DNA of 64,000 nucleotides from Desulfonatronum thiosulfatophilum (GTDB taxonomy: Bacteria; Desulfobacterota; Desulfovibrionia; Desulfovibrionales; Desulfonatronaceae). The translations under genes were made by a program, and so were the position numbers. The DNA lies in the NCBI RefSeq assembly GCF_900104215.1, contig NZ_FMXO01000001.1, positions 186,001 through 250,000 of the forward strand, in the 5' to 3' direction. Under the pieces are notes generated by a model. That model searched no databases. It was given only the letters and a program-made list of their open reading frames with translations, and was not told the DNA's origin. Positions 48,527-57,748 of this stretch are shown here, one piece after another. The stretch's first letter is position 1. The number at the start of each line of letters is the position of its first letter.

Positions 48527-49228
48527 CTACAGGACCACCGGCAGCGGTTTTTCCAGAAAAATCTCCCGCTCTTCAACCCTGGCCTGCCAGGCTAAAGCCT
48601 CGACGCCCTGTTGCACGACCCGCCGCAGCGTCTGTCCGTAGAAGGGATCAATGGCGTCCGCGGGAGACAGGCATCGGGCATCCCCGCGCTGGACGCAGAA
48701 AAATATCACTGCCCGGTGTCCGGTCAGAGCCATCCCTGCCAATGCTTCCAGGTGCCGGGAAGCCCGCGCGCTGACTGCATCCGGGAAGATCGCCGCATGG
48801 TGACCATCCACGGCGGTCACGTTCTTGACTTCCAGATAGCAGGTATGTCCCCGGGAGTCTTCAAGAAGCATGTCCAACCGGCCAAGGGGCACCACAACCT
48901 CCCGGCGCACAGGTGCATATCCCGACAGTTCGGTAACCTTGCCCGCGGCCAGCGCCTCCCAGACCAGGGAGTTGCTCCGCCCGGTATGGATTCCCACTAG
49001 GGTTCCCGGACAGGCCTCGGTGATCTCCCAGGTCCAGCCGTACTTGCGTTTGGGATTTTCCGCCCTGCTCAGCCAGACCCGCATTCCAGGAGTGGAGCAT
49101 CCGAGCATGGAGCCGGTGTTCGGCGTGTGCGCGGTGATGATCCGGTCGTCATCCAGTTGCACGTCGGCCAGGAAACGGTTGTAGCGCCGAACCAGGGTGC
49201 CGGAAAGAAGATGGTCTGGAAGAAGCAT
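48527..49228 (-). CDS. sfsA: SfsA-family protein
   Basis: 233 residues. LVRRYNRFLADVQLDD, AHTPNTGSMLGCSTPGM, GWTWEITEACPGTLVGIHTGRSN and the nuclease-like segment CYLEVKNVTAVDGHHAAIFPDA with ASRHLEAL are the SfsA pattern. In E. coli SfsA was described as a DNA-binding activator of maltose genes. The fold has a PD-(D/E)XK-like site (D...EVK here). The neighbouring GH57 gene acts on alpha-glucans, which agrees with a sugar link but does not prove it. Confidence 0.9.
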   Translation of the reverse strand: MLLPDHLLSGTLVRRYNRFLADVQLDDDRIITAHTPNTGSMLGCSTPGMRVWLSRAENPKRKYGWTWEITEACPGTLVGIHTGRSNSLVWEALAAGKVTELSGYAPVRREVVVPLGRLDMLLEDSRGHTCYLEVKNVTAVDGHHAAIFPDAVSARASRHLEALAGMALTGHRAVIFFCVQRGDARCLSPADAIDPFYGQTLRRVVQQGVEALAWQARVEEREIFLEKPLPVVL

Positions 49229-49272
49229 GAAATCCGATTTCGATTCCGATTTCGATTTCGCGATTCGATCAG
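49229..49272. repeat. Tandem ATTTCG/GATTCC degenerate repeats
   Basis: Units of about 6 bases (GATTTC, GATTCC, GATTTC, GATTTC, GCGATTC) repeat in the gap between sfsA and the GH57 gene. On the other strand they read GAAATCG and GGAATCG, resembling the tract at 22793-22835. They are probably slippage-derived or a dispersed short repeat family. Confidence 0.6.
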
Positions 49273-49285
49273 TTAGACGAGTAGA

Positions 49286-51469
49286 TCAGGAAATCCGACA
49301 CGATCCGTCTTCAAATCGCAACCTGAGCAGAAAACGCTCGGTTTGTCCGAGGCCAAGGCGCAGGGGTCGACAGAAATAGAACGCGGAACCCTGCGGAGTT
49401 CGTTCAAAGCCGTTTTCGGATTTGGTCACGGCCCACAGCGGTACATGGCGCAGGGTGACCCGCGGAGTCGCATCGACCAAAAGCCGTCCTTTAGTATACG
49501 GGCAGGCAAACACGACGTCCACGAGATCGTCCATACTCCAGGGCAGGTCCAGATCCTTTTCCTCCTGTCCGCCGCCGTTCCCATTCCAACTGCCCGTACA
49601 CTGCGACGTCAATCCCAAGGCCAGTTCCGTGGCCCAGAGCGCATTCAAATCGGCCCCCTGCTCCAGGGTCAGAACATAGCTGATCTCCAGGCAATCGTCG
49701 GAAAGGCGATATGATTTCTCAACATGCAGCTTGCCGGAATCATCTCCGCCGAACGGCATCCTGCCTTCAAATTCAGCGTTCAGAGAGCTTTCGCCCTCCC
49801 GAACCCGCCACTCCATCCTGGTTTTCCAGGAACTGCCCAAGGGCTGAAAGCTGCCGTGGACCAAGTCGTCCAGCGAGGTCTGCGCCGTCAGGAGATAATC
49901 CGCGAAAGGCAGGTGATCGAAGCGATCATAATCCAAATATTGCTCCAGCCCCGGCTCCTTGGCCCGCACTTCCGCGGAGTGGATATGAAAAAACTCCTTC
50001 CATTGCGGATGATCCGGCGTGATCACTTCACCCATTTGGGCCGCCTTGCGCAGAGCCTGATGGTAGGGCTCGGGGTGCCGCGAAAATGCCGTGGCCAGGT
50101 TGAGACGCCTGGGAAGATAGTCCAGCTCTTTGGCCGCGCCGCCGGTGTGCGGATTGAGAAACATCTGCCACGGACCGTATCGCAGGTGCACTTCCTCGGT
50201 GCCGTCCACGTCAATGTCGCGGCTGGAGCAGTGCGGAGAAGGCCACAAACCGGATTCTTCCTGGGCTGCCAGCAGGTTGGATGCATTGGCTTGGCGCAGA
50301 TGGGTCAGGTAGACGCCGCCAAAGACACCGTGCCAGTAGGCGCAGTTGCATTGACTGGCCCAGACCCGCCGCCGGCCCCGCTCAACTGCCGTCAGGTCGG
50401 ATGGAACCTGGCCGCCGGCTGCGCCGTTTTCCTGTTCATCCGCCAGAGCATCCAGGGCCCGGGACAGGTCCATGCCGCGTTTTTGCAGCCAGTTCACTTC
50501 CGGGTATTTGACGAGGAAATTACGCCAGAAACCGCCGGAAAGAAATCGGGACGCATCCTGGTTTTCGCTGGTCAGACGACATTGTCCAAGGGCCGCTGCT
50601 TCCTCCGAGGGCATGGCCCAATCCATCATTTCCAGGTAGGACGCCGTGGGCAGATAGATCCGGCCCTGATCCCCGTGGCGGTCCATGTATTCCGCGGGCG
50701 TGACCACCCGAATCCAGTCCTTGCGTTCCAGGAGTCCATCGAAAAACCGCCGCATGTACCCCTGCTCCCAGCAATGTTCATGGGTCCTGGGCCACAAGCC
50801 GAAACGCTCGGCATCATCGCCGAGGCAGGCCAGGGGAGCGATCCCCAATTTCCGGCCCTGCTCGGCCAGATCGCCCAGCATGTTCCAGACCGCGTCCAGG
50901 GGCTGCCAGGGGATCAAACGGCGCAGGGGCTTGAGATTGACCAGCAAACGCAGCGGATTCCCGCAATCCTCGGTTCGCCAGGTTCCCGAAAGGCAGCGCA
51001 CTCCGGCCCGATGCAGATGGTTGTCGTCCACCAGGCTGTAATTGATGCCCAGTGGCGCGAGCCAGGACGGCAGATGCGGTTCCCAGACCCGTTCCGTGAG
51101 CCAAAGCCCCGTGGGCGTGACGGACCAGAGATTCTGCATGCCTTGGATATGCATCCGGACCTGCCCCTGAGCGTCTTCCCGCCGGAGCATGGGCAGCACG
51201 GGTTCGTAGTATCCCCCGGTCAGGATTTCCACCTGCCCCCGGCGAACCAGCCGATCCACCAAGTCATGAACCTGAGGCCGGTGCTCCAGAAGCCAGTCCA
51301 GAAGACATCCGGAAAAATGCATTCCCACCCGGATGTCCGGATAGGACCAGAGGTGGTCCAGCAGGGGCTTGTAGGCCAGATCGTACGCCCTGGCGAAGAC
51401 GTGATCAAAGTTACCCACGGGTTGGTGGAAATGCAGAACCAGAGAAAAATATATCGGAGGCTTGGCCAT
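49286..51469 (-). CDS. GH57 alpha-glucanotransferase or amylase
   Basis: 727 residues. GH57 motifs are clear: HFHQPVGN (residues 13-20), GGYYEPVLP (85-93), GLWLTERVWEP (121-131, with the likely nucleophile E126), a following Asp-containing LVDDNHL, and a DUF1925/DUF1926-type C-terminus beta sandwich (WHGVFGGVYLTHLRQ, FHIHSAEVRAKEPG). The family is retaining 4-alpha-glucanotransferase/alpha-amylase, acting in the cytoplasm on glycogen or maltodextrins. Substrate choice between transfer and hydrolysis cannot be told. Confidence 0.9.
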   Translation of the reverse strand: MAKPPIYFSLVLHFHQPVGNFDHVFARAYDLAYKPLLDHLWSYPDIRVGMHFSGCLLDWLLEHRPQVHDLVDRLVRRGQVEILTGGYYEPVLPMLRREDAQGQVRMHIQGMQNLWSVTPTGLWLTERVWEPHLPSWLAPLGINYSLVDDNHLHRAGVRCLSGTWRTEDCGNPLRLLVNLKPLRRLIPWQPLDAVWNMLGDLAEQGRKLGIAPLACLGDDAERFGLWPRTHEHCWEQGYMRRFFDGLLERKDWIRVVTPAEYMDRHGDQGRIYLPTASYLEMMDWAMPSEEAAALGQCRLTSENQDASRFLSGGFWRNFLVKYPEVNWLQKRGMDLSRALDALADEQENGAAGGQVPSDLTAVERGRRRVWASQCNCAYWHGVFGGVYLTHLRQANASNLLAAQEESGLWPSPHCSSRDIDVDGTEEVHLRYGPWQMFLNPHTGGAAKELDYLPRRLNLATAFSRHPEPYHQALRKAAQMGEVITPDHPQWKEFFHIHSAEVRAKEPGLEQYLDYDRFDHLPFADYLLTAQTSLDDLVHGSFQPLGSSWKTRMEWRVREGESSLNAEFEGRMPFGGDDSGKLHVEKSYRLSDDCLEISYVLTLEQGADLNALWATELALGLTSQCTGSWNGNGGGQEEKDLDLPWSMDDLVDVVFACPYTKGRLLVDATPRVTLRHVPLWAVTKSENGFERTPQGSAFYFCRPLRLGLGQTERFLLRLRFEDGSCRIS

Positions 51470-51496
51470 GAAAAAAATCCTTGAACGGCAATTCGA

Positions 51497-52834
51497 TTAA
51501 AACGGCAACTCCGTTGCCGGTATTTCTTTTTCCTGAAATGTGGTCTTGTAGGTGAGACCGGCTAAAGGCAACCGGTTCAGCGGCGCCTGGCGCAGGCGCA
51601 ATCCCAGCCCGAAGACACGGCGCAACCGGCTGCGCAGGTTTTCCAGAACAGTTCCGGTCAACGCCGATCCCTCCGGCTGCGCCACCACCAGTTCTACCTG
51701 ATCGCCCAGGCCGTGCACTGTCTGAACGACAAGCCGAAAGTCCGCCACATCCGGAGCGACTTCATTAAGTATCCGCTCCACGATGTGCGGTGAGATCCGG
51801 ATGCCGCGTACGGAAACGGCATCGTCGCTGCGCTTGTGCACCGGAGAAAGGCGGGCCGAGGTCCGCCCGCAGGGACACGGGGCCAGATGGAGACGACTGA
51901 TATCCCCGGTCCGAAAGCGGATCAGCGGATACCCCTGGGTTGAGAGGCTGGTCACCACGACCTCCCCCTCCTCGCCCGGAGCTTTGGAAGCCCCGGTATC
52001 CGGGTCGATGATCTCCACGAGAAAATGATCCTCGGCCACATGCATGCCGCTTTGCTGTGTGCATTCCGCGGCCAGGGCCGGCTCGATCATTTCCGAGACG
52101 CCGTAGATGGTGTAGGCTTTCAGCCCCAGTCCACGTTCCAGAACTCCCCGCACCTGGGGCTGCAGGGCCTCCGGCCCGAACATGCCGACCCGCAGATGCA
52201 GCCTGGAAAGGTCGTTATCCGGCGATGCATTTTCGTTCATGGACCGGATCAGACTGAGCGCGAAGGCCGGAGTGCCGGCCAGGACCGTGGACCGGAAGTC
52301 CTGCATCATCTTGATCTGCAAGGCCGCGGAGACCGTGGCCGCGGGCGTGAGCACCGCGCCCAGGGATTCCGCGCCCTGGTTGAACGTGAACGCCCCGGGG
52401 AACTGGCTGTAGTTGAAGGCCACCTGAATGATGTCCGTCCGGCCGACTCCGGCAGCGGTCATGGCCCGGCACATCAGTTCAGTCCACATGCGCAGATCCT
52501 GTCGGGTATATCCGACGACAATCGGTTCTGCGCTGGATGCTGCCAGACGCAATTGGACCACGCTGCGCAACGGCACGGCAAACAGGCCGTAGGGATAGGC
52601 CTGGATCAGATCCTCCCGGGTCGTGGGCGGGACCTTGGCCAGATCGCTCATGTCCCGGACATCCTCGGGCAGCAGCCCCAGTTTCCGGAACCTTTTGGCA
52701 TACAAATCCACGTTGCGGGCGGTCAGGTTGAGGGTCATCTGCAACCGTTCCAGCTGGATCTGTTCCAGTTCCTCGCGACCCATGCACTCTGCCTGGGGAT
52801 TCCAGATGGTATGATCCATGGTCATCGCTCCCAC
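51497..52834 (-). CDS. PaaK-like phenylacetate-CoA ligase family protein, ATP-loop altered
   Basis: 445 residues from GTG 52834 (ATG 52825 is possible). General PaaK pattern: RFRKLGLLPEDVRDMSDLAKVPPTTREDL, VVGYTRQDLRMW, YGVSEMIEPALAAEC, VEIIDPDTGASKAPGEEGEVVVT, and SDDAVSVRGIRISP. In family members the loop before VVGYT is SSGTTGKP. Here it reads SSAEPI, three residues shorter and without the Gly-Thr-Thr-Gly core that holds ATP phosphates. Activity may be lost or altered. It is coupled to livF and downstream of a liv operon. Confidence 0.85.
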   Translation of the reverse strand: MGAMTMDHTIWNPQAECMGREELEQIQLERLQMTLNLTARNVDLYAKRFRKLGLLPEDVRDMSDLAKVPPTTREDLIQAYPYGLFAVPLRSVVQLRLAASSAEPIVVGYTRQDLRMWTELMCRAMTAAGVGRTDIIQVAFNYSQFPGAFTFNQGAESLGAVLTPAATVSAALQIKMMQDFRSTVLAGTPAFALSLIRSMNENASPDNDLSRLHLRVGMFGPEALQPQVRGVLERGLGLKAYTIYGVSEMIEPALAAECTQQSGMHVAEDHFLVEIIDPDTGASKAPGEEGEVVVTSLSTQGYPLIRFRTGDISRLHLAPCPCGRTSARLSPVHKRSDDAVSVRGIRISPHIVERILNEVAPDVADFRLVVQTVHGLGDQVELVVAQPEGSALTGTVLENLRSRLRRVFGLGLRLRQAPLNRLPLAGLTYKTTFQEKEIPATELPF

Positions 52835-53571
52835 TTTGCCTTGTAGTCCCGGCCCAGATAGGCCCGGCGAAATTCATCGTTGGCCTGCAGTTCCTCGGCC
52901 GTGCCGCTGAGCAGCAGCCGACCGGCCTGCAGCACATAGGCCCGCGTGCTGATGCGCATGGCCGCCAGGGCGTTCTGCTCCACCAGAAGAATGGTCAGGC
53001 CCTCTGCCTGGAGTTCCTGCAAGGTCCGGAATATCTCCTTGATCACCAGCGGCGCCAGCCCCAGGGAAGGTTCGTCCAGCACCAGAAGCCGCGGGCGGGC
53101 CATCAGGGCCCTGGCAATGGCCAGCATCTGCTGCTCTCCGCCGCTCAGGGTCCCGGCCTTTTGCTCCAGACGTTGGCCCAGCACCGGAAACAATTCCAGC
53201 AACCTGGCCCGGTTGTTCCGGATGTCCGCTGCGGCCAGGCGGTTGCGCAGGGCAAAAGCGCCCAGGTCGAGATTCTCGCGGACCGTCATGGAGGGAAACA
53301 GCTCCCTGGCCTCCGGAACCTGGACCAGTCCGGCGGCCACGATCCGGTGCGAGGCCATGCGCGACAGATCCTGCCCTTCAAACCGCAGTTCCCCGGAAAT
53401 AGGACGAATCAAGCCGCTGACCGCCTGCAACAGAGTGCTCTTGCCGGCGCCGTTGGCTCCCACCAGGCAGACCGTCTCGCCCTGGGCCACATGCAGACTG
53501 ACCCCGTGCAGGACGGAAATGCCGGAGTATCCGGCGTGCAGATTGCGAATACGCAGCATGCCTTGCTTCAC
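52822..53571 (-). CDS. livF: Branched-chain amino-acid type ABC transporter ATPase LivF
   Basis: 249 residues from GTG 53571, which overlaps the livG stop. Walker A is GANGAGKST, the signature is LSGGEQQMLAIARAL, Walker B is LLVLDEPSLGLAPLV, the typical LivF form, and the switch His is replaced by the LivF-style VEQNALAAM. It forms the cytoplasmic ATPase dimer with LivG. Its stop overlaps the paaK-like gene. Confidence 0.93.
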   Translation of the reverse strand: MKQGMLRIRNLHAGYSGISVLHGVSLHVAQGETVCLVGANGAGKSTLLQAVSGLIRPISGELRFEGQDLSRMASHRIVAAGLVQVPEARELFPSMTVRENLDLGAFALRNRLAAADIRNNRARLLELFPVLGQRLEQKAGTLSGGEQQMLAIARALMARPRLLVLDEPSLGLAPLVIKEIFRTLQELQAEGLTILLVEQNALAAMRISTRAYVLQAGRLLLSGTAEELQANDEFRRAYLGRDYKAKWER

Positions 53572-54404
53572 TCCCCCAGGTAGGCCGTGATTACTTCCGG
53601 ATTCGCCTGGATCTCCTGCGGCGAACCCTGGGCCAGCAGTCGGCCGTGATGCAGAACCAGGACATGATCCGTATGGGTCATGACCATGTCCATGTCATGT
53701 TCCACCATGATCATGCTCAACCCCCGGCTGCGCAGATCATGGAGCAGTTCGGCCATGGCTTCGCGCTCGCTCATGGTCAGTCCGCCCATGGGTTCATCCA
53801 GCAGCAGCAGTCTGGGGTCGCCGACCACAGACCTGGCCAGTTCCAGGAGTTTGCGCTGCCACAAGGAAAGTTCCCCCACCGGGCTGTTCCAGACATCATC
53901 CAGCGAATACCGTTGCAAGACTTCCATCCCCTTCTCGCGTACCAGCCCTTCTTCTCGACGGCTGCCCGGACTGCGCACAAGATGCCCCAACATTCCCACC
54001 CGGCCCCGGCAATGCAAACCCAACAGCAGGTTGTCCAGAACATTCATCTCCAGAACCAACTGCACGGCCTGGAACGTGCGGGCCAGGCCAAGAGCGGCGC
54101 GCTGATGCACGGCCAGACCATCCAGTCGGCGTTCGCCCAGAAGGACTTCTCCACGCTGAGGCACGTACAGCCCGCAGATCACGTTCAGCAGGGACGTCTT
54201 GCCCGCCCCGTTGGGTCCGATCAACGCCGTCCACAACCCCCTGGACACGCCGACGGAAATATCGGTCAAGGCCTGCAATCCGCCGAAGGTCAACGAAATT
54301 TGCCGCAGGGAAAGCAGGTGCTGCTCATCCTTTTTTTCAAAATCAAGGCGATCAGGATCAGTATCCGTCGACATCGGAAGGGTATGCTGCATTAACACGA
54401 TCAT
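53568..54404 (-). CDS. livG: Branched-chain amino-acid type ABC transporter ATPase LivG
   Basis: 278 residues from ATG 54404, overlapping the livM stop (ATGA). A long open frame extends upstream but is a shadow of livM. Walker A is GPNGAGKTS, the LivG-type segment LGLARTFQAVQLVLEMNVLDNLL follows, with signature ELSLWQRKLLELARSV (form of LSGGQ altered to LSLWQ) and Walker B LLLLDEPMGGL. The N-terminal 35 residues are an extra, charged extension. The signature change is common in LivG of some bacteria. Confidence 0.9.
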   Translation of the reverse strand: MIVLMQHTLPMSTDTDPDRLDFEKKDEQHLLSLRQISLTFGGLQALTDISVGVSRGLWTALIGPNGAGKTSLLNVICGLYVPQRGEVLLGERRLDGLAVHQRAALGLARTFQAVQLVLEMNVLDNLLLGLHCRGRVGMLGHLVRSPGSRREEGLVREKGMEVLQRYSLDDVWNSPVGELSLWQRKLLELARSVVGDPRLLLLDEPMGGLTMSEREAMAELLHDLRSRGLSMIMVEHDMDMVMTHTDHVLVLHHGRLLAQGSPQEIQANPEVITAYLGE

Positions 54405-55423
54405 TTTCCAATTCTCTTGTTCCAAACCTGATGATACACCTTCCTTATCCCCTCCCATGCCGCCGGAAGCAGTCCTTTGGGACAGAACATCAGGACGACC
54501 ATGAGAATCAGGCCATGCAGGAGGATCATCAGATCCGGCCAGGCGTGCAGCCATTCGGGCAGGAGCAGGAGGAAGGCCGCGCCGAATATGCCGCCCCAGA
54601 GGTTTCCCAGGCCGCCGATGGCGGTCATGGTCACCAGTTGCAGGGAGACGAACATGTCGAAACTGTGCGGGCTGATGAACTGCAGATAATGGGCGTAGAG
54701 ACTTCCGGCAAGAGCCGCGAGCAGAGCCGCGGCCACGAAAAGACCGACCTTGTAGCGCGTCACCGGGACGCCCAGGGAGGCGGGCAGCAGGTCCCCCTGG
54801 TGCAGACTGCGCAGGGCCCTGCCCGGACGGGTGCGCAGGAAGTTGGCGCACAGCCAGAGAACCAGCAGCACCACTGCCCAGACCAGATAGAAAAAATTGC
54901 GGTCCTCGCTCAGGTTCAGGCCGCCCACTTGCATGCCAGGAATGCCGAACAGGCCGGAGGTTCCACCGGTCATGGGCTCCCATTGGATGCAGATGATGGT
55001 GAAAATAATGTTGAAGCCCAGGGTGGCCATGACCAGATAATGCCCTTCCAGCTTCAGTGTCGGAATGGCCAGCAACAAGGCGACCATGCAGGACAAAGAC
55101 ACGCCGGCGAGCATGGCCAGCCCCACGGGAACGCCGAAATGCACGCTGAGAATGCCGGAAGCATACGCGCCCATGCCGAAAAAAGCGGCCTGCCCCAGGG
55201 AAACCTGTCCGGCCATGCCAATCAACAGATTCAAGCCGGTCACGGCCAAAGCGAAAATTCCGATCAGGCTGCCCATGGACAGCAGGTACGTGTCCGTCAC
55301 CAGCCACGGAGTTGCCAGAACCGCCAGGGCCAGAGCTACATACGGAACGAAAGGCCAAATCCGCGCAAGAAACGGCCGCGGGGAACCTGTTGCCCCTGTT
55401 GTTCCTGAAAGGTGCGTATTCAT
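54401..55423 (-). CDS. livM: ABC transporter permease LivM
   Basis: 340 residues from ATG 55423, overlapping the livH stop. About nine to ten membrane segments are visible, with the family segment LNLLIGMAGQVSLGQAAFFGMGAYA near residue 70 and the coupling EAA-like TRYKVGLFVAAALLAALAGSLYAH. It pairs with LivH to form the inner-membrane channel for branched-chain or related amino acids. Confidence 0.93.
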   Translation of the reverse strand: MNTHLSGTTGATGSPRPFLARIWPFVPYVALALAVLATPWLVTDTYLLSMGSLIGIFALAVTGLNLLIGMAGQVSLGQAAFFGMGAYASGILSVHFGVPVGLAMLAGVSLSCMVALLLAIPTLKLEGHYLVMATLGFNIIFTIICIQWEPMTGGTSGLFGIPGMQVGGLNLSEDRNFFYLVWAVVLLVLWLCANFLRTRPGRALRSLHQGDLLPASLGVPVTRYKVGLFVAAALLAALAGSLYAHYLQFISPHSFDMFVSLQLVTMTAIGGLGNLWGGIFGAAFLLLLPEWLHAWPDLMILLHGLILMVVLMFCPKGLLPAAWEGIRKVYHQVWNKRIGK

Positions 55424-56301
55424 ACCCGCCTCGTTTTCGCCTGACCGAACAACCCCGAGGGGCGAATCCACAGCACGCAGAGCAGGATCAGAAAGGCCAG
55501 GGCGTCCTTGTAGGCCGAGGAGATGAAGCCCGCGGCCAGGGATTCCAGCACCCCCAGAAGCAGCCCGCCGGCCACCGCGCCCCAGACATGACCATACCCC
55601 CCGAGAATGGCCGCGGCGAATCCCTTCAGTCCGAGCATCACTCCGGCGCTGTAGTGCATTCCGGTGATGGGCGCGATGAGGATTCCCGCCGTGGCGCCCA
55701 ACCCCGCGCTCAAGGCGAAGGAGACCATGACCATTTGGGCCACGGGGATGCCCACCAGAACCGCGCCGTGCCGGTTGTCGGCCACCGCCCGAATGGCCTG
55801 CCCCACGACGGTGCGTTGGAAAAACAGGTGCAGCAGGGCTACGCAGATCATGGTCACCACGAGGATCCAGAGCGCCTGCCGGGAAATCACCGCGCCAGCC
55901 AGAAGCAGCGGGCCTTCCGTGGAAAATGCCGGCAGGGCGCGAGCCGTCTTGCCCCAGATCAGGGAGGCGGCGCCTCGGGCGGCAATGGAAAAACCCACGG
56001 TAATCAGCACCAGGATGAGCACATGCCGCGACCTGGCCAGTCCCAGGGGCACGCGTTCCAGAAAAACGCCCAGCAGCATGGCGGCGACGATGCTCGTTCC
56101 AAAGGACAAGGGCAAGGAAATGCCCATGTCCTGGGTCAGGCCGATCATAATCATTGCGCCGAGCATCACGAATTCGCCCTGGGCAAAATTAACGATGCCC
56201 GTAGCGTTGTAAATGATGCAGAATCCCACGGCCACCAGGGCGTAGATGCTGCCCGAGGTCAGCCCGGACAGCAGGAACTGGGGAAGTTGATCAAAAAGCA
56301 T
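55420..56301 (-). CDS. livH: ABC transporter permease LivH
   Basis: 293 residues. The start FLLSGLTSGSIYALVAVGF and IIYNATGIVNFAQGEFVMLGAM, the coupling segment MVSFALSAGLGATAGILIAPI, and the late GLKGFAAAILGGYGHVWGAVAGG are the LivH pattern. It is the first gene of the operon livH-livM-livG-livF-paaK, all overlapping by four bases. The periplasmic binding protein (LivK type) is not found in the window, so binding must come from elsewhere. The 174-base gap to apgM shows nothing I can assign. Confidence 0.93.
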   Translation of the reverse strand: MLFDQLPQFLLSGLTSGSIYALVAVGFCIIYNATGIVNFAQGEFVMLGAMIMIGLTQDMGISLPLSFGTSIVAAMLLGVFLERVPLGLARSRHVLILVLITVGFSIAARGAASLIWGKTARALPAFSTEGPLLLAGAVISRQALWILVVTMICVALLHLFFQRTVVGQAIRAVADNRHGAVLVGIPVAQMVMVSFALSAGLGATAGILIAPITGMHYSAGVMLGLKGFAAAILGGYGHVWGAVAGGLLLGVLESLAAGFISSAYKDALAFLILLCVLWIRPSGLFGQAKTRRV

Positions 56302-56475
56302 GGTTCATTGAGGTAGAGAGGACTGGAAGTGCAACTTCCACCATGGCGTGAGACGTAATCGCCGCATGGATATCCGACGGAAGCCTCTTGCAAAGCGAAA
56401 TGGTGGAGCGGTTTTCCCGGCAACCAGCGGCAAGGATTGTCTTTGCGTGCTCCATGCCCAAAGCAGGCATGTCCG

Positions 56476-57684
56476 TCATGGCTTTCCCGCCGACTGGCGC
56501 AAGGCCCAGGGCAGCAAATCTTCTCCGCGCTCCAGAATCAGCCCGGTGGATGCGGCAAGGTTTTCGGTGAACCGGGGGGTGGACGGTCCGACTGTTGCCG
56601 GATGCCGAAACAGAAACGGCACGGGATCGGAAACGTGGGTCCGCTTCACCAGCGGGGTCAGGTGGTCGCAGGCGACCAGAACCGCCACGTCCCGACCCTG
56701 CAGGCCGGAAAGAACCGGTCCGACGACCTGGGCGTCAAAATCGGCAATGGCCCGGACCTTGTTTTCCAGGCTGCCCTGGTGGCCGCATTCATCAGGCGCC
56801 TCGACATGCAGGAAGACGAAATCGCCCTGCTCCAGGAATTGCAGGGCCGCGGCCACCTTGCCGGCATAGTTCGTATCCAGGTAGCCGGTGGCCCCGGGCA
56901 CCTCCAGAACCGCCATGCCCATGGCCCGTCCCAGCCCTTTGACCAGATCCACCGCGGAAATGACCGCTCCGGTCCGGCCGAAGCGCTCTGTGAAGTGCGG
57001 CAGGTGCAGGGGACGGCCCTGGCCCCACAGCCAGATGGCATTGGCCTGGGAGCTGTTGTTCACGCCGTTGTCCAGCAGTTCGGCCGCTTCTTGAACCAGA
57101 CGCCACAACTCCGGGCACTGCTGATAGGCCTGAATGTCCGGCCCCAGTTGCTGATCCAGAATGTCATGGGGAGGTCGAATGCCCAGCGTGGCTTCCGGGG
57201 CGGAAACCTTTCCCGGCTGCACCACCAGGTGCCGGTACTGGACTCCGGGATGAAAGTCCGCGCCCTTGCCGCCGAGACGATCCTGTAGCAGTCTGATCAG
57301 TTGGGTTGCCGTGGGCGTATCGATATGGCCCGCGGAGTAGTCCAGCATGATACCATCCGGCTCCAGGGCGGAGACGCGAACCAGGTTGCAGCGCCAGACG
57401 AGATCTTCGGTCTGGAGTGCAAGCCCCTGGGCCGCGGCCTCGATGGGCCCCCGGCCGGTGTGGAATTGCGCGGGATCACAGCCCAGCAGGGCCATGTTGG
57501 CAATGTCAGAGCCTGGAGGCATGCCGTCTGGAATCGTTCGGCACAGGCCGACAGCGCCTTCGCGGGCCAGTGCGTCCATATGCGGGGTTGACGCGGCGTC
57601 CAGGGGTGTCATGCCTCCCAGTTCATCCACGGGCCAGTCGCCCATGCCGTCCGCGATCAAAAATACTAGTTTGCTTGCGCTCAT
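56476..57684 (-). CDS. apgM: Cofactor-independent phosphoglycerate mutase, ApgM type
   Basis: 402 residues. LVFLIADGMGDWPVDELGG-type metal site at the N-terminus, GPGSDIANMALLGCDP-like PGSDIANMALLGCDPAQF with the catalytic Ser near residue 59, GRGPIEAAAQGL, and late FLHVEAPDECGHQG and VACDHLTPLVKRTHVSDPVPF with metal-binding Asp and His. This is the archaeal-type iPGM of the alkaline phosphatase superfamily. It interconverts 3- and 2-phosphoglycerate in glycolysis and gluconeogenesis. Confidence 0.93.
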   Translation of the reverse strand: MSASKLVFLIADGMGDWPVDELGGMTPLDAASTPHMDALAREGAVGLCRTIPDGMPPGSDIANMALLGCDPAQFHTGRGPIEAAAQGLALQTEDLVWRCNLVRVSALEPDGIMLDYSAGHIDTPTATQLIRLLQDRLGGKGADFHPGVQYRHLVVQPGKVSAPEATLGIRPPHDILDQQLGPDIQAYQQCPELWRLVQEAAELLDNGVNNSSQANAIWLWGQGRPLHLPHFTERFGRTGAVISAVDLVKGLGRAMGMAVLEVPGATGYLDTNYAGKVAAALQFLEQGDFVFLHVEAPDECGHQGSLENKVRAIADFDAQVVGPVLSGLQGRDVAVLVACDHLTPLVKRTHVSDPVPFLFRHPATVGPSTPRFTENLAASTGLILERGEDLLPWALRQSAGKP

Positions 57685-57748
57685 GCGTCGCTTCCTTGGC
57701 CCCGCGCCTTACGGCCGGGGTTGGTGCGTTTTGTTGCTTTCTCGAAAA

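Noticed and set aside
49724-51484. 586-codon plus-strand open frame
   Set aside because: Antisense shadow of the GH57 gene, whose motifs are all on the minus strand.
54405-55358. Upstream extension of the livG frame to 596 codons
   Set aside because: The extension overlaps livM throughout and has no natural protein pattern. LivG starts at 54404 with an ATGA overlap.
56291-56479. 62-codon minus-strand frame between livH and apgM
   Set aside because: Overlaps both neighbours slightly, no ribosome site, no motif.
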